In this document: piece by piece, positions 34,001-45,128 of the stretch
Layout of the letters: the number at the start of each line of letters is the position of its first letter
Numbering within the stretch: the stretch's first letter is position 1
Assembly: GCA_030762895.1 (NCBI GenBank)
Contig: CM061065.1
Span: 62,314,200-62,378,199, forward strand
DNA from: Sophora flavescens
Taxonomy: Eukaryota > Streptophyta > Magnoliopsida > Fabales > Fabaceae
Reading direction: 5' to 3'
Length of the DNA: 64,000 nt
Notes under the pieces: generated by a model
Told to the model about the DNA's origin: nothing
Database searches by the model: none
The model's input: the letters and a program-made list of their open reading frames with translations, nothing else
Position numbers and translations under genes: made by a program

Positions 34001-34644
34001 TTTGGGAGACTCGGTAAGGCTTCCATGTTTTTTAAGCACTCAAGATAGTCCTCATCCCCTAAAGGGTCTTCTTCCTCACTATCATCATCATGGGATTTTA
34101 CCAACACTTGTGCAAGTAAAGAACCATGGGCTTCTCTATTGGCCTTTGCCTTGACAATTGAGTCCACCATATCCACTCGATACACATCCGACCTCTCAGC
34201 GGGGTGCTTCATTGCTTCAAAGACATTGAAGACTAAATTCTCATCTTGCACCTGGAGGGTGAGTTTCCCTTGTTGCACATCTATCAAAGCACACCCAGTG
34301 GCCAAGAAGGGCCTACCCAATATGAGAGGGATCTCGGCGTCTTCATCCATATCAAGCACCACAAAATCTGCCGGAAATATGAACTTGTCCACCTTCACTA
34401 ACAAATCTTCGACCACCCCATAAGGATATTTTATAGAACGATCGGCTAGTTGGAGTGACATCCGTGTATCTTTGGATTCTTTGATTCCCAACTTATTCAT
34501 CATAGAGAGAGGCATCAAGTTGATGTGTGCCTCTAGATCACACAACGCCTTTCCTAGAGTCATCTCCCCAATGGTGCATGGTATAGAAAAAGAACCGTGA
34601 TCCTTCAATGTGGAGGTAGTTTTCTTTGAAGAATGGCACTGCAC
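31054..34644 (-). CDS. Gypsy C pol polyprotein (protease, RT, RNase H, integrase)
   Basis: An uninterrupted 1,196-residue frame. The first listed codon is GTG, and in the live element it would be reached from gag rather than start on its own. Protease about 20-120: the catalytic block reads CDLEAH (residues 35-40), where Athila-type elements have CDLGAS, so it may be weak. RT about 285-560 with IDYRRLN and FMDD (480-483). RNase H from 620 with CDAS (628). Integrase: HCHSSDYGGHYAGKK and CDRC form the zinc-binding HHCC; core D909, D968, E1004, with 35 residues between the last two. The C-terminal SRWSGPFKV block has no chromodomain after it. This is the least damaged retroelement frame in the window. 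Confidence 0.95.
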   Translation of the reverse strand: MQCHSSKKTTSTLKDHGSFSIPCTIGEMTLGKALCDLEAHINLMPLSMMNKLGIKESKDTRMSLQLADRSIKYPYGVVEDLLVKVDKFIFPADFVVLDMDEDAEIPLILGRPFLATGCALIDVQQGKLTLQVQDENLVFNVFEAMKHPAERSDVYRVDMVDSIVKAKANREAHGSLLAQVLVKSHDDDSEEEDPLGDEDYLECLKNMEALPSLPKDEGAKEKLNNEGMEEDNKASELKQLPTHLRYAFLGENGQHPVIISNALKKDEEEKLLRVLREHKSAIGWKISDLKGINPSLCMHKILMEDDYKPVVQPQRRLNPIMKEAVRKEVIKLLDAGIIYPISDSNWVSPIHVVPKKGGTTVVVNESNELIPTRTITGWRVCIDYRRLNEATRKDHFPLPFIDQMLERLAGYEYYYFLDGYSGYNQIVVDPQDQEKTAFTCPYGVFAYRRMPFGLCNTPATFQRCMLSIFSDMVEKCIDVFMDDFSVFGTSYDNCLKNLTLVLKRCQETNLMLNWEKCHFMVKEGIVLGHKISQRGIEVDKAKIELIEKLPPPTNVKGVRSFLGHAGFYRRFIKDFSKIAKPLCDLLANDVSFEFNASFLNAFTILKNRLVTAPIITAPNWNLPFEIMCDASDYAVGAVLGQRVEKLAHVIYYASKVLNEAQANYSTTEKELLAVVFALDKFRSYIVGSKIVVFTDHAAIKHLMTKQEAKPRLILWILLLQEFDLEIKDRKGFDNAVADHLSRLVNPDTEEELLDIKEEFPDEKLFALIENSPPWFADMANFKSSNVVPQGWTNQQRKKFFSDARYYVWEDPYLFKQCSDGILRRCIPHHQIGNVLWHCHSSDYGGHYAGKKTAEKILQSGFYWPTLFKDAHTFVENCDRCQRVGNISKRHELPLNFMLEVEPFDVWGIDFMGPFPPSFSYQYILVAVDYVLKWVEAIPTTTDDARVVMEFLRRNIFSRFGVPRVLISDRGSHFCNNQMHKLLEKYGVKHRVSTPYHPQTNGQAEVSNRELKRILEKTVNSSRKDWSKRLDDALWAYRTAFKTPIGRSPYNLVFGKACHLPVELEEKSYWAIRELNFDLTKAGEKRLLDLNELSEIRMQAYENARIYKERTKAWHDKHILPRRFEPGQLVLLYNSRLRLFPGKLKSRWSGPFKVLQVFPHGAVELEGASGNFKVNGQRLKHYHGESIPNGKQVLLLD

Positions 34645-34952
34645 TCCTCGGTCAAAGAAACCGTTTCCTCATCCACTATTTTCCGCTTCTTGGAGAGAAG
34701 CTCCTTCATAAACCGGGCATAAGATGGCATTTGTTCCAAGGCTTCCGCAAATGGAATGTTAATTTGAAGTTTGAGAAAGACATCAAGGAATTTATTGAAC
34801 TGTTTATCTTGTTGAAGCTTCTTCAATCTTTCAGGATATGGTACCTTCATGAAGGGCGAGAGGTCCTTGGGTTCAACCCACTTATTTCTTTGGAACTCTT
34901 CGTCTACAAATTTTAACCTTCCCCCTTGCTCCGGTGCCTTGTCACTTTCCAA
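34605..34952 (-). pseudogene. Gypsy C gag-pol linker
   Basis: Frame with PYPERLKKLQQDKQFNKFLD, INIPFAEALEQMPSYARFM and VSLTEECSAILQRKLPP, the usual segment just before protease. It is in the same phase as gag upstream, and a frameshift near 34625 separates it from pol. Confidence 0.85.
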
Positions 34953-35372
34953 ATCCTCTTTCTTAGGTTGCTCTTCCTCAACATGTGGTTGCTCCGAGGC
35001 CTCAGCTTCCTGAGAACTAGTTGCACCCCTGTTTTATCCCAATACCCTACCGCTTCTAGTTGCTAAGGCATTGCATTGGTTCTTAGGGTTGTTCTCGGTA
35101 TCACCTGGGAAAGTACATGGGAGACGCTCATTTGGTTACTTTGCGAGCTGGGCTATCTGCGTCTCTAGATTCTGAATTGCCGACCTTGTATGAGTTGCCA
35201 ACTTGTCAATGGTTGTGCTTGTATTGGTTGACAACTTCTCAATTGCCGCATTCGTCTTTTCTATAGCCAAATCCCAAGGTTGCCTTCCACCATCTGTTGT
35301 TTGCAATTGATTAGGCCCTGGAAAAGCCTGCTGAGTATTGCGTTGATGGATTCCATAGTTTGGCCTCTGATT

Positions 35373-36395
35373 CTATTGAGGTTGTTGTTGCCCGGCTAGA
35401 CCACCACTAGCATTACTCCAAGCGAAACCCGGATGGTCTCTCCTCATATAACCCCTATTCTGATTCTGACTGTAATCATTCTGTCTGTTCCTCTGATAGT
35501 TGTTCTGGGGCACACTGTCATAGAAATTGTGGCATGAGTCCACATGTTCTTGAGATAATTTGAACGGACAACTCTGAATGTCATGATCTCCATTACAATT
35601 ATCACAACCCGGAGGCATTCCTTCATGTATCACATTAACCTTTTTATTCCCGGACAATGCCGCATTTTGCATCTTCAACAGTTTATTCTGCTCTAAAATG
35701 GCTTCTATTGTTGCAGCACTGACTCCACTTGAGGTTTCCCTATCACGGTTGTAATCATTGTTCGACATCTTCTCCAATAATGCCCATCCATCCTCAGCTG
35801 ATAAATAAGAAAAAGAACCGCTCGCTGCGGCATCACAATTCATCTGGTAGCGCCCCCTTAACCCGTTAAAGAAATGTTGAACCTTGGAGATCGGGTCAAA
35901 GAAAGCCGAAGGACATCTTCTCAAGAGCACATTATACCTCCCCCAAGCTTCATTATAAGATTCATCTTCTATCTGCCTGAAAGATGTGACGGCTACTCTT
36001 GCTTGTGTCGCTTTCTAAGGAGGAAAATATTTAATGAGGAACTTTTGGGCCATTTGCTCCCATGTTGTGATACTGTTCCGATCCAAGCTGTCAAACCAAT
36101 CGCGAGTGACATCCCTAAGAGAGAGAGGGAATAGCCGCAAGAGAAACTCATCTTGAGAAACTCCTCTTGTCTTTTGCAAGTCATAAGCTTCAAGGAAGTG
36201 AGTGATGTGTCTATGAGGGACTTGTTTGCCACTCCCATCAAATTGATTCTCACGGATATGGGTTGTGACACATCCTTCCACTCTGAAAGAATCTGTATTG
36301 AGGTTGCCCCTCACGATAGAAGAAGAACAATCATCCAAATTGGGCAGATTGTACTCGAAGAGAGGCTTGTAAGGAGGAGGGTTTGCTTTGGCCAT
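35373..36395 (-). pseudogene. Gypsy C gag
   Basis: ATG at 36395 (MAKANPPPYKPLFEYNLP). Retrotransposon gag domain: FLEAYDLQKTRGVSQDEF, LRLFPLSLRDVTRDWFDSL, WEQMAQKFLIKYFPP. A TAG at 36015-36017 follows, then in the same frame SFRQIEDESYNEAWGRYNVL and FFNGLRGRYQMNCDAAASG. A short knuckle CDNCNGDHDIQSC (C-X2-C-X3-H-X4-C) lies near 35580-35615. Further nonsense codons occur from 35373 to 34953. It forms the capsid in intact relatives. Confidence 0.9.
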
Positions 36396-36652
36396 CCCCT
36401 CAAAATTAATTGCTTCAAGCCTCTTTCATTCTCTGGCTTCTTTCCTTAATCGCTTCTCGGTCTTGGTGATCTCCGAATCAAATATAGCAAGTCCTCTTGT
36501 GGAAGGGTACCTCGCATACAAAAACTAGGCAAGACCAAGTGGAATCAAAGAAGTAGAGAGAAATAATAGTAGATAAATAACAGAAAAATAAAAATAAAAG
36601 TAGCTTAACCAAATAATCAAACTTCCCAAAAATTAGGAAAATTGGTTGTGCC
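36396..36652 (-). other. Gypsy C 5' leader
   Basis: Untranslated leader between the primer site and gag. The open frame of 82 codons on the minus strand has no motif. Confidence 0.5.
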
Positions 36653-36672
36653 AATCCCCGGCAACAGCGCCA
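36653..36672 (-). other. Primer binding site of gypsy C
   Basis: On the minus strand TGGCGCTGTTGCCGGGGATT, which pairs with the 3' end of plant tRNA-Asp (as I recall it, ending CCCCGGCAACGGCGCCA) with about two mismatches. It lies six bases inside the LTR. Confidence 0.85.
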
Positions 36673-36678
36673 AAAACT

Positions 36679-38104
36679 TGTTGAGTCACCGGCAAGTGTA
36701 CCGGGTCGTCGTAAGTAATAAAACACGGTAAGTTATTACCGAGGTCTGACACAGGGATTGGGCTACCAATTCTACCAATTTGCAAGGAGTTCGATACGTT
36801 TGACCAAGTAAAAGCAAGTGGTTGTGGAGAGAGAGAAAATAGGACCGCAATTCAAATCAACAAATCAAATAAAGATATAGTATTAAAATATGGAATTAAA
36901 CATCTAAGGTCACAAATCCACCTACCCAATCATGCATAGTACCCAAGTGATGATGATCCCTTCCCTAGGTTCAATTATAATGTCAACCAGGACCCCCAAA
37001 TTCTCCTAATGACGCTATCGTGCTCAATAGGACGTATTCAACGATTGAGTTAATTACTTGCTAGGTCTCATAACCCAATCATCAAACTCTATTAAATCTT
37101 GTTCCCTATAAGGTTGCACTGATCTCTTACTCACTCTCGTGCAATATTCAATCAATGATCCCAATTCAAGTTCTAAACGCGAATTGCCTATCAAGCCTCA
37201 TAACGTTAACTAGTCAATCATGCATGCTTATGATCAACACAATAAATTCAGAATTGGAAAACATGAATTGAGGTAAAGGAGAGAAACATACATCACATTG
37301 AATGCTACACCGTCATGGGTGGTTTCATTGATCCCTTAGACAAGGGAAATAGTTCCTCATGCTTGTAACAACACACAAACAATTGGAGTTCATCATGATT
37401 GTAAAACAAGAAAAGAAAATAGGGAGACGCAGCTCCAGAGAACAAGGATTCGTCTCACAAAACCGATCTAGAAACAAGTGGTGAACAAAAAGTTCCCAAT
37501 CTGACCTAAAACAGCCTATAAATAAGGGTTCTGGTTCGCGCCCGCTCGCGGAGCGAGCAAGCTCTCGCGAGGCGAAATTCAGTTTTGGCTCCATCCTGAT
37601 TTGAATGCTCGCGAGGCGAGATGGTGATTCGCGAGGCGAGACAGAGAGGGTGACATTTCTGGCATAGTCAAGACTTCAGGATTCACGAGGCGAGACATAG
37701 AGGGTGACATTTCTGGCATAGTCAGGCCTTCAGGTTCGCGAGGCGAGGTAGTGATTCGCGAGGCGAGACAGAAAGGGTGATTGTTTCTGTTCAGGCTGGT
37801 CTTCAGTCTCGCGAGGCGAGATCCTGTTTCGCGAGGCGAAACTTCCAGAATTACTTTTCCACTGTTTTCTTCATTTTCCTTGACTCTAAGAGCTTCACTT
37901 TTAACCTGAAACAATAAAAGGAAACGAAAAGCGTAATTCTACTCAAAATAAACTAAAAACTACTAAAACTGCATTGAACGAATCAAATCCCAACTTAGGA
38001 ACAAAACAAGGCCAATTTGGGAGATTAGCGAGGTTGACTTGCCCAATTAGGCATAAAATCTACCCCTTTTCTAGCTGGAAACTATATGAGCCAGAGGCTT
38101 ATCA
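36679..38104 (-). repeat. 5' LTR of gypsy C
   Basis: 1,426 bp, TGATAAGCC...TGACTCAACA on the minus strand. It retains the 60-bp stretch missing from the 3' copy and has less decayed CG-rich motifs. Confidence 0.93.
37535..37850 (-). repeat. YTCGCGAGGCGA motif array in 5' LTR of C
   Basis: Eight copies: seven are exact CTCGCGAGGCGA or TTCGCGAGGCGA and one is TTCACGAGGCGA. Spacing is 15-70 bp. Each copy contains the 6-bp palindrome TCGCGA. Confidence 0.9.
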
Positions 38105-38109
38105 CAGGA

Positions 38110-40709
38110 TCATAAGCAACTACTGGTGCAGTAGAATCTGTTGTAGCCATTGCAGTTGCAGATACGGATGGAGGAGGAGGACTAGGAGGAGGAGTAGGAG
38201 GTAACTCTTCAACAATAATGTAGTCCTCGGGCCGAGGGTCTAGAAAAACATTGGTTGAGCGAGTTGTGACAAAATCATTATTTAGATAGAATTCCTCTAG
38301 AAAAGTATGAATTTGTTCATGATGAAGAGGAGAATCTACTACAGAAAGATGAAATTGATAAGATCTCCTAATCATATTTATGTGAGTAAGAGGAGTAGAT
38401 TCAGGGAAGTGTAACAAAAAGAAGGGGAAAACCATGAAGAAGGGAGAGATTGTGTAAATGGAAGGTGAAAAAGGATAGAGAGCATAGGCTTGGCTACCTC
38501 TGGTTGGAATGGTTTTCTTCTCTTCTTCAGACACTCCAGAGCTAGAGCCACATCTCGACTAGATGTCTCTGACTTTTAGAAACTTGTGATGGGTCTCTGT
38601 AGTGAACAACCTTAGTCTGGATTTGCATTTGTTGTCATTGAGCTTGATCAGACAGAATTGTTGATCTCCAGGAAAGTCAATGACCTTTTGCTTTCCTTTC
38701 AAGGCCATGGAGTCAGGCATTACTTTGAGCTCAGTAGAGGGTCTCATGAAGATGTGAGGATTGAAGAGCCATTACTGGTTTTTGTTTTTTGGCGAGCTTA
38801 ACAAGCTGCCTTTCAGCTTCAAGTGAAGCAATGACATCCAAGTGTTTGCTGCTGAGAAAATTTAAGCAAGACTCATCTGTGACAGAGAAGGGAGTGGTTC
38901 TGGAAGATAGGTGATATGAAGGTATAGAGGCTAAAGGCAGAGGGTTGTGTCTGGTTTCAGAGAATAAATATGGAATGATTATTCTCAGAGGGACTTGGTT
39001 CTAGTTTCTGATGTAATCAGGGGTTTGTATTTTTGGTGAAGGTGGAGGAGTGAGATTGTCAAAATAATCAAAGTCATTGACATCCTCAGTGAGAAGAATG
39101 TCAGAATGATGAGATGTTTGTGGTGTGGAAGTATCAGACATGTGAGTTTCTAATATGGTGGGATTGGGTTCAGAATATTGATGGATGGGTGATGTGTGTA
39201 AAGGAGTTGGAATTTTTGGTGAAGAAGGTGGAGTAGGGGTGTTTTGTTGTGGTTGAGGTGATGGTGTTCTTTGTAGTGGTTGTGTTGGTGCTCTTTGTGG
39301 AGACAGTGGTAATGGTGATGATGATTGTGGAATGTAGGTTGTTGTGGCTGTTGGTTGAGGTTGAAAGGAGGATTTTCTTTAAGGTGAGGGTGATGGTGTT
39401 GGAGTAAAAGGTAATGCCAATTTCTTTCTTGTCACAATGGTCCTCTTTTTCTTAGGGATCACTGTCTCTTCTGGTTAAGACTCCCCCTCAGCTTGCACTG
39501 CTCTACTCCTCTTGAAGACTTTTATTATACTAGGTGCAGTAGGAGCAGAAGCAGCAACTTGCTCATAAGATTCAGCAACATGCTCAACAACCTGAGAGAC
39601 ATCAGCACCATCTTGAAACACAGAAGCTTCATCAGTTGAGAGTAACTTTCCTCTTCTTCCTTTAAAGTTGAGACCTTTCTTCTTCAACAGGTTCCTCAGA
39701 AGGTTCAGCCTTAACTACTGGATTGCTCAGTCTTTCACTAACAGGTGCAACAGAGGAAGATGCTTCAGCATTTGAAGGTTCTGCAACGGGTTGAAGTTGA
39801 ATTTTCATCAAAGACAGGGTCTTTGAATTTATCTCTGTGTAGATATCAACATGGAAAGCTTGTGCCATGTTGTTCAAAGAGTTGGCTCTGAAGATTCTTG
39901 TCATAAGCATGCCATAGGGATATCCACCCTTGCACTTCCCTTTAACAATTTTCAGGATATGTCCAAAAATTAAATCTATGATATCTATTTTGATTCTTTG
40001 GACTAAGTGGTAGATAACAAATTTTTCTATCTTAATTACTCACATGATCCGTAGAACTAGTTTTAGGTATCACACAGTTAATTAGAAGAACATGAAGAAA
40101 TCTTGCCTTTGGAGTTAGGAACTTTGAATCAAAGTCCTTTGGCTTGGGAACTCCATACAGTACAAGGTTCACAGCTGCCTCGCCACCTTAATTTTTCACC
40201 CAGCTTTTGTCATAGCCCACTCCTTCTCCAGGGCACTTAGTCAGTTCAACGAGTGACTCATGGGTGATGAAGACATGGTCTTCATCAACATCACTAGAGA
40301 TCATGAAGGTTGTGCTGTCCTTGGTGACTTTAGAGTTTTTCCAGAAGTCCCTAACCAAGGAAGGAAAGACATCTTCCATAATCCGGAAGAATGGTAGCCA
40401 CCTAGCATGCGCGATTTCTGGCTTGACATCTAATCCTTTGTTCTTCAACTCAGAGAAGTTAGGGATCCTTCCAGGATGTACTTTCTTTAGTTCTGTTAAA
40501 GAAAGTCTGGATCTTTCAGTAACATATTCAAGAAAACTTTTGGGTGTCATTGTTTCAGAGGAGAAGATTTTTAGGGTTTGTAAAGGAAGGGTTTCGAAGA
40601 GATGAAGACGAAGAGAGTTCAGAGAAAGATTGTGAGCAAGAGACTTTGAGAGGGTAAATTTGAAACGACACAGATTCCTTTTGTTAAACCACTCGAGTGC
40701 TTTTTGCAT
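38110..40709 (-). pseudogene. Sirevirus B post-pol (env-like position) gene, main part
   Basis: A frame opening at the ATG at 40709 (minus), more likely starting at the Met of MTPKSFLEYVTERSR, runs to 40188 and contains the block shared with F (DFWKNSKVTKDSTTFMI). Later pieces in other frames (39910-39662, 39687-39475) are Glu/Ser/Ala-rich. The region 39000-39460 is a low-complexity GGTGATGGTG tract. A proline-rich stretch (PPTPPPSPPPP) lies near 38170-38215. Several frameshifts make it non-functional. Its role is unknown. Confidence 0.65.
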
Positions 40710-40943
40710 TGGAAACGAGGAAAGAGATTATTGCTATAAACAACAATAAATTTTTGAAAAGACAATTGTTAACCAAATGAAACGTTTTTCAGAAAAGGAG
40801 GGAAAATACAATGTACACGTGTCTCAGTCAGGGTTTAGAACTGAGTGCTTTTAGCCATGTCATCAGACGCTTAGCTTAAAATAGGCGAGTCAAACTGATA
40901 TAAAACATAGACAAGTAAAATTGTCAGACATATCAGCAAGCAC

Positions 40944-43222
40944 TCATTCAGACACATTATGCATATTAAGATTCTTTTTGATAAAAACAAATTTATCTTC
41001 ACTTAAGGGTTTTTTAAAGATATCTGCCCACTGATATTCGGTGGTTACAAACTTAATTTCAAAAACACCCTTTTGAACATAATTTCTAATAAAATGATGC
41101 TTAATTTCTATATGTTTTCCTCTAGAATGCTGTATGGGATTCTTAGACAGATTAATAGCACTAGTATTATCACACCAAGCAAGTATATTATGCTCAAACA
41201 TTGAATAATCTTCAAGTTGATATTTTACCCAAAGCAGTTGTGAACAATAACTGGCTGCAGATATATACTCAGCTTCAACAGTTGATAGAGCAATGGTACT
41301 TTGCCTTTTGCTTGACCAGGAGATCATATTTTCTCCAATGAAGTGACATCCTCCACTGGTGCTTTTTCTATCAATTCTATCTCCAGTAAAATCAGCATCA
41401 CAAAATCCAACTAGCCTGAAATCTTCAGTTTTCTTACATAATAGACCAAGGTTAGTGGTTCCAATCAAATATCTGAAAATTCTTTTGACAACCTTATGGT
41501 GAGATTCTTTAGGGTCTGATTGAAATCTAGCACAAAGACAAACATTGAATTGAATATCAGGTCTTCTAGCAGTTAAGTATAGAAGAGATCAAATCATACC
41601 TCGGTAGACAGTTTGGTCTACCTTTTTACCTTCCTCATCCTTGTTTAGAACAATTGATGGATGCATAGGAGTACTCATAGGCTTTGAATTTTCCAATTTG
41701 TACTTTTTCAGAAGTTCCTTGGTGTACTTATATTGATGAATATATATTCTATCACTTGTCTGTTTTATTTGAAGACCAAGGAAGAACTTCAGCTCTCCTA
41801 TCATGGTCATTTCAAATTCATTCTGCATCAACTCAGAACTCTTTGCAGAACTTTTCATTAGTAGCGCCAAATATAATATCATCAACATAAAACTGTACTA
41901 CTATGAAGTCTTTCTTTAAGCATTTCTTAAAAAGTGTAGTGTCTACTTTTCCCCTAATGAAATTATTTTCCATTAGATATGTGCTTAGCCTATCATACCA
42001 AGATTTTGGAGCTTGTTTGAGTCTATATAAAGCTTTCTTAAGCTTATAGACATGGTGAGGATTTTCAGAGTCCTCAAAACCAAGAGGTTGCTCGCATACA
42101 CTTCTTCCTCAACTATTCCATTTAGGAATGCACTTTTAACATCCATTTGATAAAGAGTTATATCATGTTGAGCAGCATATGACATGAGAATTCTAATTGC
42201 TTCTAATCTAGCTCAGTAAAATCAATACCTTCTTGTTGATTATAACCTTGAGCAACTAATCTTGATTTGTTTCTTACCACTTTTCCATCTTCATCCAGTT
42301 TGTTTCTAAATAACCATCTGGTTCCAATAACAGATTTCTCTTTGGGTTTAGAAACTAGAGTCCAGACATCATTTCTCTTGAACTGATTTAGTTCTTCTTG
42401 CATGGCTAGAATCCAGCTTTCATCTTGCAAGGCTTCTTCAATATTTTTGGGTTCCAAATCTGATATGAAGGCCATGTTGTTGTTTTCATTGAAAGCGGAT
42501 CTGGTTCTAACTCCTTGAGATGGACTTCGAAAAATAAGATCTTCTGGATGATAGGTCTTGAATTTCCAATCTTTCTTCCAATTCTGAGTTTCAGACGTAT
42601 CAGCACTTGTCTGAATTTCAGAAACGTCTACTTTTGACTTGTCTGAATATTATTCCACCGCAGGATTAAGTTCACTACATGCAACATCCTCTTTTATATC
42701 TGATAGTTCCCTAACAGTCTTCAAACCATCATTAAACTTTACATGAATTGATTCTTCTACAACAGAAGTTCTAGAATTAAAGATTCTAAAAGCTTTAGAC
42801 ATTTCAGAATATCCAATAAATATGCCTTTATCTATTTTTGTGTCAAATTTGCCAAGATGATATTTTGTATTAAGAATATAACATTCACATCCAAATGCAT
42901 GAAAATGTGATATGTTGGGTTTTCCACCTTTCCACAATTCATAAGGAGTCTTATTTAGGATAGGTCTAATCAGTATTCGTTTTGCAGATAACAAGCAGTG
43001 TTAATGGCTTCTGCCCAAAAGTACTTAGGAAGATTATTCTCATTTAGCATTGTTCTTCCCATCTCCTGAAGAGATCTGTTCTTTCTCTTAACCACTCCAT
43101 TTTGCTGTGGAGTTCTAGATGCAGAGAAATTGTGAGAAATACCATTTTCCTCACAGAACAGTTTGAACTGCTCATTTTCAAATTCTCCTCCATGATCACT
43201 TCTAATAGCAGAAATACAGAAA
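40944..43222 (-). pseudogene. Sirevirus B pol: end of integrase, RT, RNase H
   Basis: From 43222 downward: integrase IRSDHGGEFEN (shifted frame) and TPQQNGVVKRKNRS, then NKTPYELWKGGKPNISHFH and GYSEMSKAFRIFN (42994-42650). RT: WILAMQEELNQFKRNDVW, SVIGTRWLFRNKLDEDG, MDVKSAFLNGIVEEEVY, with the YVDD region broken by a frameshift near 41890. RNase H: FCDADFTGDRIDRKSTSGG, ALSTVEAEYISAAS and WADIFKKPLSEDKF, ending at 40944. Five or more breaks. E removed the joint with the first half of integrase. Confidence 0.9.
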
Positions 43223-43439
43223 TGATCAGCTGCTGGCTCATCTAGTTTTATAACTAGTATGACCGTGGTTTTGTGCTAATTTTATATCATTTTCGCCCAA
43301 ATTAGACTTGATTGTCTTTAAGCAGCATTTTGAGCCTGTAAAGTATTTTTAGGTTAATTTAGTTGATTTAGAGTTAAATAAAGCACTTATGCTATTTTCT
43401 GTTTTCAGGTTAATGAAAAGAAATAAATCTGGAGCTTTA

Positions 43440-43665
43440 CCCCGAGAAGGCATTCACCTCGCGAACTCGAAGGTGATCTAGCGAGAAAATTTGCAATCCT
43501 TTCTGTGTCGCCCAGCGAATAGATGACTCGCCTCGCGAGACTGAAGACCAGAAGCCATGACTTTTCCATTCCTCGCCACGCGAGCCGTACTTCGCCTCGC
43601 GAGAAGACCAAACGCTGCAAGATTCACCTCGCGAGACAGTGTTCACCTCGCGAGTCCGCGGATTC
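43440..43665 (+). repeat. TCGCCTCGCGAR motif array in solo LTR E
   Basis: About eight copies in the opposite orientation on the plus strand (TTCACCTCGCGA, CTCGCCTCGCGAG, TTCGCCTCGCGAG, CTCGCCACGCGAG), ending 10 bp before the TATA box. Confidence 0.85.
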
Positions 43666-43674
43666 CAGAAGCTG

Positions 43675-43682
43675 TATATAAG
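43675..43682 (+). promoter_or_regulatory. TATA box of LTR E
   Basis: TATATAAG immediately after the CG-rich array, on the element's sense strand. Confidence 0.6.
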
Positions 43683-44394
43683 TCTATTTTAGGCAGAACT
43701 AAGAAGGCAGTTAGTCAGAGTAGGAGTCAGTAGTAGTAGTTTTCAGTAGTTTATTTTCTTTCCTTTTGTGTTTATTTCTGTAATGGAGAGCTAGTCTCCT
43801 AGATTAATCTACTGTAATTGATTTCCACCGTACTTGAGGTTTTGCAATCCCTGTTTTGTATGCTTTTCCCTTTTCAATGCCATGCTATACATTTCTGTTT
43901 GTTTAATTCAGGAGTGTATAGTGTTGTGTTGATTCATTTCAGTGATGTTATGTTCCTATACTTAATCGCGTTTGTTTAATTCGCGTGTGTTCATTCATGT
44001 TCGTTTAGTTCATGAGGGCTTAACCCCGTTTGTTTAATTCGGGAATAGGAACATATATCCGTAGTAGCGATTTCGTTTGTTAATTGTTGCTACAACTGAA
44101 AGGGGATTAGAATCTGCTTAGGGCTTGGGATTACATGAACCGATGATAGTTGTGAAATCAAGAACAGTAGATTAATCGTTTTTAGCTATTTGATAACCTC
44201 TTTGAACTGCCTTGTTTTATTGCTCTGTTATTACTTTGTTTTCTTATTTGCATCCCAATCCAACCCCCCCAAAACTGATTTTTGTGATAAATAACACTTT
44301 AAGAGTCCTTGTGAGACGACATCCGAGTTGTCGCCCTAAACTACAGTTTTAAAACCCGCTCGTTCTTTTTGGCGCGTGCGCGACAACGCGACCA

Positions 44395-45128
44395 GAAACC
44401 TTGCTCATTATGTACTCTCTTACTGAATACTGTAAAGACCTTATAAGACTCGTCCTTGTGGGTTAAGAAGAGTACCCATGTAAATCTAGAATAGTCATCA
44501 ACTATGACAAAACCATATTTCTTTCCACCTAGGCTAGCTACACTAACTGGTCCAAACAGATCCATGTGTAACAGTTGCAAAGGTCTAGAGGAAGTGAATT
44601 CTTTCTTAGATTTGAAACTTGATTTTACTTGTTTACCTCTCTGACATCCATCACACAGAATATCTTTCTTAAATGAAATATCAGGCAATCCTCTCACAAG
44701 GTTTTGCTTTTTCAATTTAGAAATTTGTTTCATACTAACATGTCTTAGTTTTTTATGCCATAGCCATTTTTCATCCTCTTAAGACATAAAGCATTTTACA
44801 CTTGGATCTGAAAGTTCATACAGGTCAATCTTATACAGATTGTTTTGCCTTTTAGCAGAAAAGAGGGTTTTTCCACTATTGTCATTGACTATGCATGCAT
44901 CCTTAGAAAAATATACAGAAAATCCACTATCACATAGTTGAATTATGATAAGCAGATTATGTTTCAGTCCTTTCACATATAAAACATCACAGATAATAGG
45001 CAAGGGAGGTTTACCACATATAAAATGTCACATGTCCACCTTTCTTAGGTTGGAGGTCTAGGAACATAGACCTTTCTCCTGTCATGTGTTGCGACCATCC
45101 ACTGTCCATGTACCATGACAGGTGTTTC
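44395..45128 (-). pseudogene. Sirevirus B pol: protease and first half of integrase
   Basis: The pol frame overlaps the end of gag at 45045-45128, where it encodes WYMDSGWSQHMTGE; the conserved Cys after DSG is Trp. Downstream are LKHNLLIIIQLCDSGFSV (45003-44779) and, after frame breaks, SMKQISKLKKQNLVRGLP, CDGCQRGKQV, MDLFGPVSVASLGGKKYG and VDDYSRFTWVLFLTHKDES. The frame is cut at the solo LTR E. Confidence 0.88.

Larger units (their letters stand above)
27583..38104 (-). mobile_element. Athila-like Ty3-gypsy element C
   Basis: Complete minus-strand insertion flanked by CAGGA at 27578-27582 and 38105-38109. LTRs 1,359 and 1,426 bp, TGATAAGCC...TGACTCAACA on the minus strand. The primer site matches tRNA-Asp, as in Athila elements (from memory). 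Gag, then protease-RT-RNase H-integrase (gypsy order), with no chromodomain at the integrase end. About 2 kb without an intact gene follows pol. Inserted in the post-pol gene of B. Confidence 0.93.
43223..44394 (+). mobile_element. Solo LTR E (gypsy, family of element D)
   Basis: 1,172 bp, TGATCAGCTG...CGCGACCA, flanked by GAAA on both sides (43219-43222, 44395-44398). It matches LTR D in reverse complement from end to end (GGCTCATCTAGTTTTAT, ACTAGTATGACCGTGG, GCGTGCGCGACA). No internal sequence is left, so it is a solo LTR. It splits the integrase core of B between the first and second catalytic Asp. Confidence 0.88.
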
